From NCBI GenBank assembly GCA_032718475.1, contig JAUCBJ010002677.1:1-31323 (forward strand): DNA of 31,323 bases. Reading direction: 5' to 3'. A model generated the notes under the pieces. That model worked only from the letters and a program-made list of their open reading frames with translations, searched no databases and was not told the DNA's origin. The position numbers and the translations under genes were made by a program. Positions 8,817-18,178 of this stretch are shown here, one piece after another (the stretch's first letter is position 1; every line of letters starts with the position of its first letter). This DNA is from Nemertoderma westbladi. Taxonomy: Eukaryota; Xenacoelomorpha; Nemertodermatida; Nemertodermatidae.

Positions 8817-10628
8817 TTAATTATTTTCTTCCGCCAACAGTAGGATCAAGTGGACAGCCTCCATTACCTTGGCTTCATCCTTGTTGTTCATGAAATAGGA
8901 AATTGAACACCATGATAGGTTGGGATCTCGTGGGATACGACTACAAGTGGTTATCAGATGAGCTTCATCTTGTATCGACCCACAAAGGCAGATACGGCGA
9001 TCAGGTGGGATCTTTTTCCAGCGACCTAATTCAACGGCTAGGCGGGTAGAGCCGAGCCTTAAGCGGGTCCAAGCGATGCGATCAGGTTCGTTAAACGTTT
9101 TGCGGGAAATGTAACAAATGTGAGGTGATAAATTGGGGTTATATAACTGGTATAATTTTTTCTTTGTTGAGTCGACCTCGGCGCGAACATTTAATTTTAG
9201 TTTTTCCATGGCATCCATCACGAAGTCTTTCTTTGAAGAAAGAATATATTCAATCTGGCGCGCCATAGGCGTTCGATGCAACATACATTGGTCTAGTACC
9301 ATCATCAGAGGTTTGTGAATCTCTTCATGTTCGATCATGTTACACAAAAAGTCGTATTGCTGTTTCAATATAAGTGGTTTAGGCTTGGGAACATTGGATT
9401 CAATATGGAGAATTAGTCTACACACATTGGGGCGTACGCCCATTATTAAGCATAGCATTTCCGTATACTGTTTGGATAATGGGGCTAAGTCGCCAGTTAT
9501 CCACGTCTCGCAACCATATAGAATGGCGGATGAAGCAGCCGCGCGAAATACCTGCAGCTTTAACCACAATGGGATGTAGTAATTCTTGGCTATGAAAGCA
9601 CGGAACTTTGAAACTTGTTTCAGCTTTTCTTCGGCGTGTAACACGATGGCGGTTTTCGAACCACCGGTTTGAGTGATAGGTGAGCCTAAATACAAATAGG
9701 AGTCTGTATTCTTTATAGCAACTGTATCGCAACTATAGGACGGGACTGTTAAAACCAACTCTGTTTTATTGTTTGCTTCCGATGCAGGACCAACTACGAT
9801 AAATTTTGTCTTTTTGGTGTTTAATATCATACCGTACTCGCCGCAATATTCTAGAACCTTTTCCATCTTGGCTAGACATAAAGAACGGGAAGAAGCGAGA
9901 ACAACAAAATCATCCATAAGGAGGAGAATATGTAGCCAATTTAAGAAACTATCGGGGGTGAAACATCGTAGAGCGGATGAAAGCGGGTTTAGAAACATAG
10001 TAAATAGGTATCCACTGCTGGGACCTCCTTGGAGAACCCCCACGCAGGAATTTATTTTAGATTTTCCTAGGATACTGACCGTTTTAGAGTACATTAACTG
10101 GAGCATGATCAGCATTCTTGAGCTGCATCCCATCGATTTGAGTAGTTCAAACAACTTTCCACGAGGGACTTTATCGTAGGCTGTTCGGAAATCTATGAAT
10201 ACAATGTATAGCTGATGCTTTTTGGACTCTGCAAAATCAATGAGGAGGCGAAGAGTAAGGATTTGTTCTAAACAACCACGGCCTTTAACGGCTCCCGCTT
10301 GCTCGCAGCTTGGAAGTCTCCACGAAATTAGGCGGTGAAAAAAAATAGTGTCCAGTATTTTGTAAATGGTATTTAACACGCTAATTCCTTGGTAGTTTGA
10401 GTATTGTGACTTAACGCCACGTTTGAAGACAGTGATTAATCTAGTGAAACCCCACAGCACAGGGTATGTACCGGTCAGGAATACTAGATTCAACAGAGAG
10501 AGCAGCTGCAATATCCAGGTGAATGGCAAAAGTTTAAAGAAACCCGGTGAGATACCATCGGGGCCAGGAGCTTTCCCAGGTTTAATGTCGTTAATTAATT
10601 TTAATTTAATAATTAGTTTAATAATCAT
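8817..10628 (-). CDS. LINE reverse transcriptase (ORF2 C-terminal part)
   Basis: This 603-codon frame encodes a non-LTR reverse transcriptase, which copies its RNA at a nicked target site. Visible motifs are KAPGPDGISP in the fingers (residues 19-28), FIDFRTAYDKV with catalytic Asp146, VLQGGPSSGYLF (198-209) and LLMDDF with Asp239-Asp240. The last has Met where Ala is usual. A thumb containing ILYGCETWI follows. The C-terminus carries Cys547-x-Cys549-x7-His557-x4-Cys562, a zinc-binding-like motif seen in some I-group and related LINEs. The RT frame is uninterrupted for about 1.8 kb, so this copy is not old. The displayed Met is not necessarily the natural start, because the frame is the remnant of a longer EN-RT ORF. 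Clade assignment is uncertain. Confidence 0.9.
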   Translation of the reverse strand: MIIKLIIKLKLINDIKPGKAPGPDGISPGFFKLLPFTWILQLLSLLNLVFLTGTYPVLWGFTRLITVFKRGVKSQYSNYQGISVLNTIYKILDTIFFHRLISWRLPSCEQAGAVKGRGCLEQILTLRLLIDFAESKKHQLYIVFIDFRTAYDKVPRGKLFELLKSMGCSSRMLIMLQLMYSKTVSILGKSKINSCVGVLQGGPSSGYLFTMFLNPLSSALRCFTPDSFLNWLHILLLMDDFVVLASSRSLCLAKMEKVLEYCGEYGMILNTKKTKFIVVGPASEANNKTELVLTVPSYSCDTVAIKNTDSYLYLGSPITQTGGSKTAIVLHAEEKLKQVSKFRAFIAKNYYIPLWLKLQVFRAAASSAILYGCETWITGDLAPLSKQYTEMLCLIMGVRPNVCRLILHIESNVPKPKPLILKQQYDFLCNMIEHEEIHKPLMMVLDQCMLHRTPMARQIEYILSSKKDFVMDAMEKLKLNVRAEVDSTKKKLYQLYNPNLSPHICYISRKTFNEPDRIAWTRLRLGSTRLAVELGRWKKIPPDRRICLCGSIQDEAHLITTCSRIPRDPNLSWCSISYFMNNKDEAKVMEAVHLILLLAEENN

Positions 10629-10748
10629 TCCGATGTTTAAATCGTCAACATTAACTAACGATTTATTTAGGATGGCATGAAACTTTGTAGTATCAACGCA
10701 TGAGGTATCGAAATATAGTTTCTTAGCACATATAGGTTTACATGGATT

Positions 10749-11051
10749 TTACAATAGGTGACAGTAAGAGCCCAAAAGGTCAGCTCGTTCAAGAAGACAG
10801 GCAGACGAGATGAAACAAAATTTAGTAATATACAGGCTAAACTCTACCCTGGCGTGGTTTGATGGCCAATCGAAGTCCAACAGAGTGTTGAAATCCGTGA
10901 ATCCGGATATCAGGTCTCCAGAGCAAAGTACACGGTCCAATTCAGAGATATATCCAGACCTGCGTTTAAATGTTAGATTTCCACTGAAATACGACCCATT
11001 CAATGTCTCGAGGTAGCTCAAATTAACTAAGCAGGCGCAAGAGAGCATCAG
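10749..11051 (-). pseudogene. endonuclease C-terminal remnant of the minus-strand LINE
   Basis: The minus-strand translation reads LETLNG, GNLTF, SELDRVLC and SNHARVEFSL in order. This is the C-terminal third of an APE-type endonuclease, including the substrate-contact region and the final His-bearing SxH block. The first two thirds, with the catalytic Asn and Glu, are absent, so nicking activity is lost. The His block is only about 280 bp from the RT fingers motif, shorter than the usual EN-RT linker, which suggests an internal deletion. A frame break separates this piece from the RT frame. Confidence 0.7.
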
Positions 11052-11052
11052 G

Positions 11053-11823
11053 AGGTCGATGAAGAGTGAGGGGTGCGGTACTCCATAGGCATGGTGTGGA
11101 AGGAACCAAAGTTGCCCCTGCCAAACAACAGGAGGATGGTCGAGACAAGACTTCAGAAACTAAAGCAAACGCTTAAATGGAGTCCGGAGAAAAATGACTA
11201 TATACATAAAACAATAAAGAAGTATGTAGATCAGGGGTGGGCCGTGGAACTACCAGTGGACGAACCGGACACCTACAGAACTTATTATCAACCACTTCAT
11301 GTGGCCCTAGATCCCAAGAATTGTAAGCTAGGATGGTGGTTAATGCTTCTGCCAAGACCAACGGGAAGTGTCTCAACGATTACCGGTTAGAAGGCCCCAA
11401 TATCTACAACTCGGGGATTTAGGTTCTGTTAAGATTCAGGAGAGGGAAACATGCCTTCACATGCGACTTAAAAGGGATGTTTAACCAAGTTCATGTGACA
11501 GAGGATGATAGCGATAGTCAATGCTTCCTATGGTACGATGGTGATGACAAACCGTCAACCATACCAATTTACAAGATGGTGGTGCAGAACATGGGGGCCA
11601 AGTCATCTCCATTCACCACAACCACGACGGTGAGAGAGACGGTTAAGGATAAAGAGGCAGAGTATGGTAAGTAAGCGATCGATATGATTCGACACTGATT
11701 CTACGTGGATGATGGGATGGGTTCAGGGAACTTTGTTAAGTAGATCGTCGAGATGGGCCGCGAAGTTTGTGACATCCTGAATAAATCCGGATTCAACTTG
11801 ACAAAGTTCCAGTCGAACTCTAA
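11053..11823 (+). pseudogene. BEL/Pao reverse transcriptase, frameshifted
   Basis: The first frame (11073-11390) contains LPLPNNRRMVETRLQKL and a following HYVDQGW-like fingers region typical of BEL RT. A frameshift near 11332 moves the VVNASAKTNGKCLNDYR block into another frame. The frame at 11477-11674 carries CDLKGMFNQV (just upstream) and FLWYDGDD, matching palm motif A and the following strand. The polymerase box YVDD lies at 11702-11713 in yet another register. At least three frame breaks make it non-functional. The sequence stops at 11823 at the 2A-LINE and continues at 18489. Confidence 0.85.
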
Positions 11824-11924
11824 CAACTGTGAGAGAGGAATTGGAATTTCACCGTTTTCCTACCGGTACCATAATAATACTGTAATAATAAAATACTACA
11901 ATTTATAAATAATTTCTGCAATAT

Positions 11925-13991
11925 ATGCAGGACTATTGGCCAACTACACTAATGGCCAGCTTACCGGAGACACCCAACCATGACACCTCATCCGATTACA
12001 CGCCTAAACAACCGGAGCGCCCGTTAGAATACGAACTCTGGTCGATACCAGACCTTAAAGCAGAACTTCTATCCCTGAACAAGTTAACAAATGGAACTAA
12101 AGCTGAGCTAATTTTAAGGCTCAAACAGGGGTCACGCAACCGCACTAGGACCCCTAACCGAGAGAAACCGCGGCTATTAGCGGCTCCTTACCCAGCAACC
12201 GAAGGCAGGCCCATCGATTCGATAACCCTCGCGTCCGATACCGGTACTACTGGTGGGCTTATCCGGTCATCAGATAAATCCACCGGAAAGCGTACTGGAC
12301 TGGGACGAACTCCAAAAAAATCCGCAGAAACATACCCCACAGATGTAAATATGACAGAGAACCCAGTAATGCCCTTCCAGGGCAACGACATCCCAATCCC
12401 AACCAACACCATCATTAGCCGCAACCCTAACTTGGACGATACTGTTTATTGGGACCCGGAGATTGTTGGAAACATCTCCACTGGAGACGGTACCGGTAAT
12501 ATGGCAACGACCACGATGGATGAAACTACGGTGTTTCGTCGCGGCATAGATAAATCCCACTGTAATACGATCGGGATGCTGCATCAACAAGTAACGGAGC
12601 TTTTAGCACGGACTAACACGCTGGAGACTCAACTGCACCAAATGCACACAAATCGAATAAACGACAACAAACATTATACAAAACAGATCGCTGAACTCGA
12701 AACCGTGATATCGGAACTTAAACATAGGCTTACCGGTGGTAGTTCGGTTGCCGACCACAGTGACCCTATTATAGAGTTACCACTACCCACTGCCACCCTA
12801 AATTCTAATCATCTCGTACAAGATTGTGGAACCCAAGTACAAGATACAGATATCATATCGAAGGATGATACAGTTGGTAATATCAATGTTTATCAACTCC
12901 CGGATGAAGCACATGGAGGTGAAACTTCGTCCAGGGATCGGGATCATCCACAAACCGTAGACAAGGAACATCAATTTACGCTTATCGAGAATAATAAATT
13001 AACTAAAGTCCAAAACCTCCTGTTTATGGACAGCAACCGCGCCAACTTGGTCTCAGCACAGTTGAAAATGGGGACTCGAATGGTACCGACATCAACTTCC
13101 ATATCGTTACTTCGGAATGTAAAGACAGCAGCAACACAGTTTCCGAACGTATCAACCATCTTCATTATGGTTGGAACAAATGATACTACCGGTCGAGATA
13201 CGAACGAAGACATAAACTTAATATTGCATAACTATACGGAGGCCATTAACCTTGCTATGAAGACTTGGCCTGGATGCAGAATTACTATCTCGGAATTATT
13301 GGTACGCAAAGATTACCCAGTTAGTAATATAAACTTTCGCATCCATAAACTCGCTAAACAACTTGGTGTGACCATTGCCTCTTTTAGTCATATCACTCAT
13401 GCGCACTTAAGGGATAATAAACACGTCCACACGAAGCATACCGGTTTACTGGCGCGGACGATAAAAAGACACCTATTTAACACCCAGGAGAATCACAATC
13501 CTTTGGGTTCTCAACCGCGTAATAATCGGTCGCCGACAAACATATCCATGCGATTTACCCAACCGATTAATGCAACGAACCCTCAACTCCCAACAGAGGG
13601 AGTTACGCATCGCGGTATAGCGACACTTCCACCACAACACTACTACGCAATCAAACCACGGGATTATAGCGCTGTGGCTACCCCGCAGTCGAATAATACA
13701 GGAATTGTGCCGACAAACCAATCCACAACACTGGATCGAACAACACTTCTTCCTCGCCCCTACCAATCCCCACCCAGTGCTGCGTCCTTTAATGTGGACC
13801 CCCCTGGTACACAGACGAGCAGGTCCTATGGAACGGATCCATCCGTACCATATGCAGGGGCAGCCCCATATTATTATCCTACAAACGCACCACATAACGG
13901 GCAATTTCGGGACAGTAGGAACCACGTAATGTCGGCAGTTAGCAACCTTCTTTTCTGCCTTGGTCAACAAATAGAACCTCAGCAGTATTAA
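11925..13991 (+). CDS. LINE ORF1: SAP domain, coiled coil, SGNH hydrolase
   Basis: This 688-residue ORF has an ATG start about 100 bp inside the element. Residues 39-66 (LWSIPDLKAELLSLNKL to ELILRL) match a SAP DNA-binding helix-extended loop-helix. Residues about 216-272 form a coiled coil (LLARTNTLETQLHQM and QIAELETVISELKHRL), suggesting multimerisation. Residues 365-510 are an SGNH hydrolase/esterase. Block I is MDS with Ser370, block III is GTND with Asn419, and block V is D497-N-K-H500, the canonical DxxH. The catalytic Ser, Asn, Asp and His are therefore all present. The rest (about 515-688) is Pro, Asn, Gln and Thr-rich and probably disordered. Esterase domains are known from CR1/L2-type ORF1 proteins, usually behind a PHD or zinc region; here SAP occupies that place. 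The likely role is RNP formation, with a possible lipid or ester hydrolase activity. Confidence 0.88.
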   Translation: MQDYWPTTLMASLPETPNHDTSSDYTPKQPERPLEYELWSIPDLKAELLSLNKLTNGTKAELILRLKQGSRNRTRTPNREKPRLLAAPYPATEGRPIDSITLASDTGTTGGLIRSSDKSTGKRTGLGRTPKKSAETYPTDVNMTENPVMPFQGNDIPIPTNTIISRNPNLDDTVYWDPEIVGNISTGDGTGNMATTTMDETTVFRRGIDKSHCNTIGMLHQQVTELLARTNTLETQLHQMHTNRINDNKHYTKQIAELETVISELKHRLTGGSSVADHSDPIIELPLPTATLNSNHLVQDCGTQVQDTDIISKDDTVGNINVYQLPDEAHGGETSSRDRDHPQTVDKEHQFTLIENNKLTKVQNLLFMDSNRANLVSAQLKMGTRMVPTSTSISLLRNVKTAATQFPNVSTIFIMVGTNDTTGRDTNEDINLILHNYTEAINLAMKTWPGCRITISELLVRKDYPVSNINFRIHKLAKQLGVTIASFSHITHAHLRDNKHVHTKHTGLLARTIKRHLFNTQENHNPLGSQPRNNRSPTNISMRFTQPINATNPQLPTEGVTHRGIATLPPQHYYAIKPRDYSAVATPQSNNTGIVPTNQSTTLDRTTLLPRPYQSPPSAASFNVDPPGTQTSRSYGTDPSVPYAGAAPYYYPTNAPHNGQFRDSRNHVMSAVSNLLFCLGQQIEPQQY

Positions 13992-14103
13992 TTTCTTCAT
14001 GCAAGCTTAACTTTTACCATATTGTTTATCATTATATACCCGAAATTGCTTTAAATTCAATTTTCTAATTTTTTTAGATATAATAACTACAATCCATTTA
14101 TTT
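13992..14103 (+). other. ORF1-ORF2 junction without an in-frame ATG
   Basis: ORF1 stops with TAA at 13989-13991. The ORF2 frame is open from 14011, after a TAA at 14008-14010, and contains no ATG until 14572-14574, well inside the membrane region. ORF2 translation must therefore use a non-AUG codon or reinitiation, or the original ATG has been lost. Confidence 0.7.
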
Positions 14104-16593
14104 TTGGAAGTCCATATAATTGCATCTACAAGTTTAATTTTACATACCGTAACAATTTTTACGCAAATAGCGATAGCCTCAAACCTTTATTGGCTAACAC
14201 TTTCGCGCAATAGGGATATACCATGGCAGAATCCAAGCCAATGGATAGCAGTGTTATTTTCAGTTACAATTAATATAATTTATCTAAAGTGCTGTACTGG
14301 CGCATACATAATAAATGGAGTTTTTCATAACCTCGATGTTTTTATAGCTGCTGCTATATTTTACTCACTAATAAATTTATTATCTTACTATATACAGAAA
14401 ATATATTTAATAGTTTTAATTTTGTGCATTTATGTTATATATATATGTAGGGCGGCAGCCAGAAGGGTAGAGTACCAGTCCCTCGCAGCCTTGGTATGGT
14501 CGATCCTTTTTATCAACACCCGATATGCTAGTTTTGCTAATCTTTGTGCAATTATTGTGTTCAACTACACTATGATCCAAACTTCCCAGAATATATATGC
14601 AAATATGTACAAAATATGTGTGCTCATACGCTTTAATTATAATGGCCCTACCAGGAGCAAACAGCACGGGGGTGTCCCCCATATCAAACCCAATCGCACT
14701 ACGTTTTTTAAAAAGAAAATTCATCTACGTTTGTATGGAACTTTTTCTTTAACTTGTTCATTATTACAATTACTATCAGCCTTATCCCGCACTAATGTAA
14801 CGTATATGATTCCAGTTGGGTTGGTATTTTTAACACTTAATATACTCTCAATTATTTTAAGCTATTCTTTATTAATACATACAAAAATAAAGTATAAAAA
14901 TAATCACAAAGCTAAAACCCACTGCTCAAAACTAATAATATTAACTATAGCTATGCTACCATGGCAACCGGCCATAACAATAACAATAATTACTAACAAT
15001 TATTTCCCCACTTATCTATCTAATAGAAAAATAAATCGCGCCCTAAATGAATTAAATTACAAACAATTAATTATATTTTTTATCAAATTAATATGGCACT
15101 GTTTTCATATTTATATGATATCTGGTATTGACCTCTTAATCTCTGCTTTAATTATTTCTGAACTTCTATATCGAGCAGGAGACATTGAACTTAATCCAGG
15201 GCCTAGTGGGAAAAACAATCCCCATCAAATTAAAAACGTACAAACATCAGTTGACCTTAGGAAATACTTACTACAAAATAATAAAGAACTAAAATTCCTC
15301 CACATCAATAGTTCCAGCCTAGTAAAGCACTACACCGAATTAAAATATGTCTTACACGGTATTGATAGCAATATTATAATTGGAATAACAGAATCATGGT
15401 TAAAAAGCAAAATATCTACAAGATCCATAAAATTACCAGGATTCACTCCTTACAGGGATGATAGGAAACGGCGCACAGGGGGTGGTGTAGTACTGTACAT
15501 ACCAAACTCATTACCACACAAATTACGAACTGATATCAAACCTAATCGCAAACAAAATCAATATGAATCAATATGGGTGGAAGTAAATGCGGAAGTTCTA
15601 TTTGGAGTTGTTTACAACAACTTAAAGAAGAATGCACCGACATTTATTTCTAACTTTTCACAAGAAGTCGAAAATGCAGTTAGCAATGCAAACTTAAAAA
15701 CGGTAATAATGGGTGATTTAAATATAGATCTAATCAACGGTGACTCAAATACTGATAAACTTGAAGAAATGATTAAATTATATAACCTTGACATCACTGA
15801 CAGATCTAAGCCTACACGTTACAGTACCACACCTAGCCTTATAGACATATTTATAACGACACCTAATTACTTAAGAGACCATCAGACAATGAGCTGCGAC
15901 TTCTCCGACCATGAATTTATAATCGCAAAAGCAAACACAATTAAAGCACCTACACAGCCAAATAATATATGGACATACAGCAGGGATTTCAAGAAATTCA
16001 ATGAAAAGCACTTTCAACATGATATATGTAGCTTAAATTGGGCGGATATATACAACAACACTAGTATTGACACTAAGTACAATTATTTCGAAGAACAACT
16101 AGAATATGTAATAAACAAACACGCACCAATGCAACGAAAATTAACATCAAGCATTGATAGGAAAATTAATAATAAAAAAAGTGAAAAACTACAGGGAATA
16201 AAAGAACAAAAACTAATCAAGTGGCGAAACTCAAAAATCAAGAAGGACTTCAACATATTTAAGAAAGCCCGTAATGAATTTAATACACTAAATAGAACAC
16301 TTAAAAACAATTATATCAAAGCTAAATTTAAGCAGACTGATACAAGTAAAAATAAATGGACAATCATAAATAAAATTATAAATAAAGATAAAAAAACATG
16401 CACTATTACTGAGCTTTACGACAATCATAAAATACGCACAAACAATAAAAAACGTATTGCAACAATATTTAATGCCGCTTATATAGCAATGGGCACATTC
16501 ACAGGGACAAGCAGCACGGCTAACAGATTACATTCATATCTCAATATCCCCGACAGCCAATCTAAGCACTGCAGAGACTTAAGGTTTCACTAA
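14104..16593 (+). CDS. LINE ORF2 part 1: polytopic membrane domain - 2A - APE endonuclease
   Basis: The first codon given (TTG, 14104) is arbitrary because the frame opens at 14011. Residues 1-366 contain about nine or ten hydrophobic stretches, such as LIVLILCIYVIYI and VGLVFLTLNILSIILSYSLL, separated by short basic loops: a multi-pass membrane protein. They end in ELLYRAGDIELNPGP, a full 2A motif that makes the ribosome skip the Gly366-Pro367 bond (15199-15204). Residues 395-605 are an apurinic-type endonuclease that nicks target DNA. The catalytic set is complete: Asn402 (HIN), Glu430 (TESWL), Asp538/Asn540 (GDLNID), Asp581 (IDIF) and Asp602-His603 (SDH). A basic linker follows (605-800). 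The frame ends at 16593, before the RT, because of a frameshift. The endonuclease would be released as soluble protein while the membrane part stays in the membrane. Confidence 0.9.
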   Translation: MEVHIIASTSLILHTVTIFTQIAIASNLYWLTLSRNRDIPWQNPSQWIAVLFSVTINIIYLKCCTGAYIINGVFHNLDVFIAAAIFYSLINLLSYYIQKIYLIVLILCIYVIYICRAAARRVEYQSLAALVWSILFINTRYASFANLCAIIVFNYTMIQTSQNIYANMYKICVLIRFNYNGPTRSKQHGGVPHIKPNRTTFFKKKIHLRLYGTFSLTCSLLQLLSALSRTNVTYMIPVGLVFLTLNILSIILSYSLLIHTKIKYKNNHKAKTHCSKLIILTIAMLPWQPAITITIITNNYFPTYLSNRKINRALNELNYKQLIIFFIKLIWHCFHIYMISGIDLLISALIISELLYRAGDIELNPGPSGKNNPHQIKNVQTSVDLRKYLLQNNKELKFLHINSSSLVKHYTELKYVLHGIDSNIIIGITESWLKSKISTRSIKLPGFTPYRDDRKRRTGGGVVLYIPNSLPHKLRTDIKPNRKQNQYESIWVEVNAEVLFGVVYNNLKKNAPTFISNFSQEVENAVSNANLKTVIMGDLNIDLINGDSNTDKLEEMIKLYNLDITDRSKPTRYSTTPSLIDIFITTPNYLRDHQTMSCDFSDHEFIIAKANTIKAPTQPNNIWTYSRDFKKFNEKHFQHDICSLNWADIYNNTSIDTKYNYFEEQLEYVINKHAPMQRKLTSSIDRKINNKKSEKLQGIKEQKLIKWRNSKIKKDFNIFKKARNEFNTLNRTLKNNYIKAKFKQTDTSKNKWTIINKIINKDKKTCTITELYDNHKIRTNNKKRIATIFNAAYIAMGTFTGTSSTANRLHSYLNIPDSQSKHCRDLRFH
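15163..15204 (+). promoter_or_regulatory. 2A ribosome-skipping (StopGo) motif
   Basis: The codons specify LLYRAGDIELNPGP. It matches the D-(V/I)-E-x-N-P-G-P consensus exactly, and the upstream residues are helical and hydrophobic as expected. The predicted non-formed peptide bond is between Gly at 15199-15201 and Pro at 15202-15204. 2A motifs of this kind are known in APE-type LINEs of sea urchins and other invertebrates. Confidence 0.93.
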
Positions 16594-18178
16594 TATCACT
16601 GAACTTAACATACACGACATATTAAATAAAATAAACTCTAACAAATCACCTGGCCCTTCACCCATATCTCCAAAAATAATTAAACTTATCTCCCCGTACA
16701 TCATTAAACCACTAACCTACTTAATAAATGAATCTATCACCCGTTCAACATTTCCAATGAAACTAAAATATGCTGAAATAACACCTGTTTTTAAAAAAGG
16801 CGATCCCCTGGAAGCTGATAACTATAGACCAATTTCAATTACATCAGTCCTGGAAAAAATATTTGAGAAAGTATTATACATACAAATCACGCAATACCTA
16901 GTAAACAATAAATTAATTAACAGTAAACAATTCGGTTTCAGAAAATCATTCTCCACACGGGATGCTATAATCTATGGAACTGAAACATGGAGGAGTTACC
17001 TAAATGAAGATAACTACGTAGCCATAGGCGCACTTGATCTCAGCAAGGCCTTCAATTCTCTCAATCACAAGATTCTCCTGGAAAAACTAAAAGAACTAGG
17101 TTTTCACAATACTGCCATCACAATGGTACAAAGTTTCGTAGTAAATAGGTTTCAAAGAGTAAAAATAAAGGGAGTCTGTTCTGATTGGGGAAAAATAGAT
17201 CATGGTATTCCACAGGGTACATTACTAGGGCCAATTCTATTCTTAATCTATGTAAACTCACTAACAAATAAAACCGATCTCCAACTAATACAATATGCTG
17301 ACGATACACTTGTTTACTGTTACGATAAAAATCCTGAAGCAGCTGCAACTAAACTATCGAAACATATCCATGAACTTTATAACATATTCGCTCTCCTACA
17401 TCTCCAACTGAACAATGATAAAACTGAATTTATGCTTCTTTCCCCTAACTCTAGAACAGATCATATTGCAAATATAGAATTAGATATATCTAAACCGAAT
17501 GGTACCAAACAAACAATCATACCACAATCGAGTTACATTAAATACTTAGGAATTTTTATAGACAACAAACTACAATGGCGTAAACATATCGATACTATAT
17601 CAACCAAAATGACTCATGCAATTTCGGTACTACGACAAGTAAAGGGTCAGTTATCAGTAAAAACAAAATTATATATCTACAAGACTACAGTACTACCACA
17701 TCATACATATTGCTGTGAAATACTTGTAGCATTACATAATATACATGGTTTTAAAACACTTATAAACGATTTAGAAAAAATTCAGAACTATGGCCTACGT
17801 GTTGTCTACAGTAAAAAAATACGCGATTTAACAGGTACAGAATTGAGAACTTTGTCTAAGCAACCAACTCTATTCGCATTCCGAGAGTATATGGCTATGA
17901 AATTCTTTTTCAAATATCTATTCCAGATTAGCAAACCATTTCAAGAGCAACCTTTGCCATTCATTCTAAATAACACTACACAACTGAATAAACGTACTAA
18001 TAAAATAAAACTTCCCAAAACTAATAATAATGTAGCCTATAACAGCTTCATCCTAAATTGTGCTCGCTTGTGGAATAAACTTGATCGCAACTTCAGCGAA
18101 AAAAGAAATTTTAACGCATTTAACGCAGCCATTAAGCAACTCTACTACACTTCTTTTGAAAGAGATAGTATCACATAA
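16583..18178 (+). CDS. LINE ORF2 part 2: reverse transcriptase (frameshifted continuation)
   Basis: The frame opens at 16583 and its first ATG is at 16757, but it is simply the continuation of ORF2 in another register. Near 16600-16650 it carries the SNKSPGPSPISP fingers motif. Numbering from 16757, it has FKKGD, NYRPIS (residues 22-27), palm motif A LDLSKAFN with catalytic Asp94, GIPQGTLLGPILF (150-162), and motif C YADDT with Asp182-Asp183. A thumb region and a C-terminal tail of about 290 residues follow, ending at 18178. The Asp at the end of motif A usual in LINEs (AFD) is Asn here, a non-catalytic position. No internal stops occur over about 1.6 kb. A single +1 register change separates it from the endonuclease frame. 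Confidence 0.9.
   Translation, partial: GFTNITELNIHDILNKINSNKSPGPSPISPKIIKLISPYIIKPLTYLINESITRSTFPMKLKYAEITPVFKKGDPLEADNYRPISITSVLEKIFEKVLYIQITQYLVNNKLINSKQFGFRKSFSTRDAIIYGTETWRSYLNEDNYVAIGALDLSKAFNSLNHKILLEKLKELGFHNTAITMVQSFVVNRFQRVKIKGVCSDWGKIDHGIPQGTLLGPILFLIYVNSLTNKTDLQLIQYADDTLVYCYDKNPEAAATKLSKHIHELYNIFALLHLQLNNDKTEFMLLSPNSRTDHIANIELDISKPNGTKQTIIPQSSYIKYLGIFIDNKLQWRKHIDTISTKMTHAISVLRQVKGQLSVKTKLYIYKTTVLPHHTYCCEILVALHNIHGFKTLINDLEKIQNYGLRVVYSKKIRDLTGTELRTLSKQPTLFAFREYMAMKFFFKYLFQISKPFQEQPLPFILNNTTQLNKRTNKIKLPKTNNNVAYNSFILNCARLWNKLDRNFSEKRNFNAFNAAIKQLYYTSFERDSIT

Larger units (their letters stand above)
8317..11052 (-). mobile_element. 5'-truncated non-LTR retrotransposon (LINE) nested in BEL
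   Basis: Minus-strand endonuclease and RT sequences are flanked on both sides by BEL pol. The 3' end (lower coordinate) has about 500 bp of AT-rich 3' UTR (8317-8816) ending in an (AT)n-like tail, ATATATATAA, at about 8320. The 5' end is truncated inside the endonuclease near 11052. The GGAGG words flanking both ends could be part of a target duplication, but this is not convincing. Confidence 0.8.

Noticed and set aside
13473-14000. Minus-strand 175-codon frame rich in Cys and Trp
   Set aside because: Antisense of the low-complexity ORF1 C-terminus; no motif of its own.
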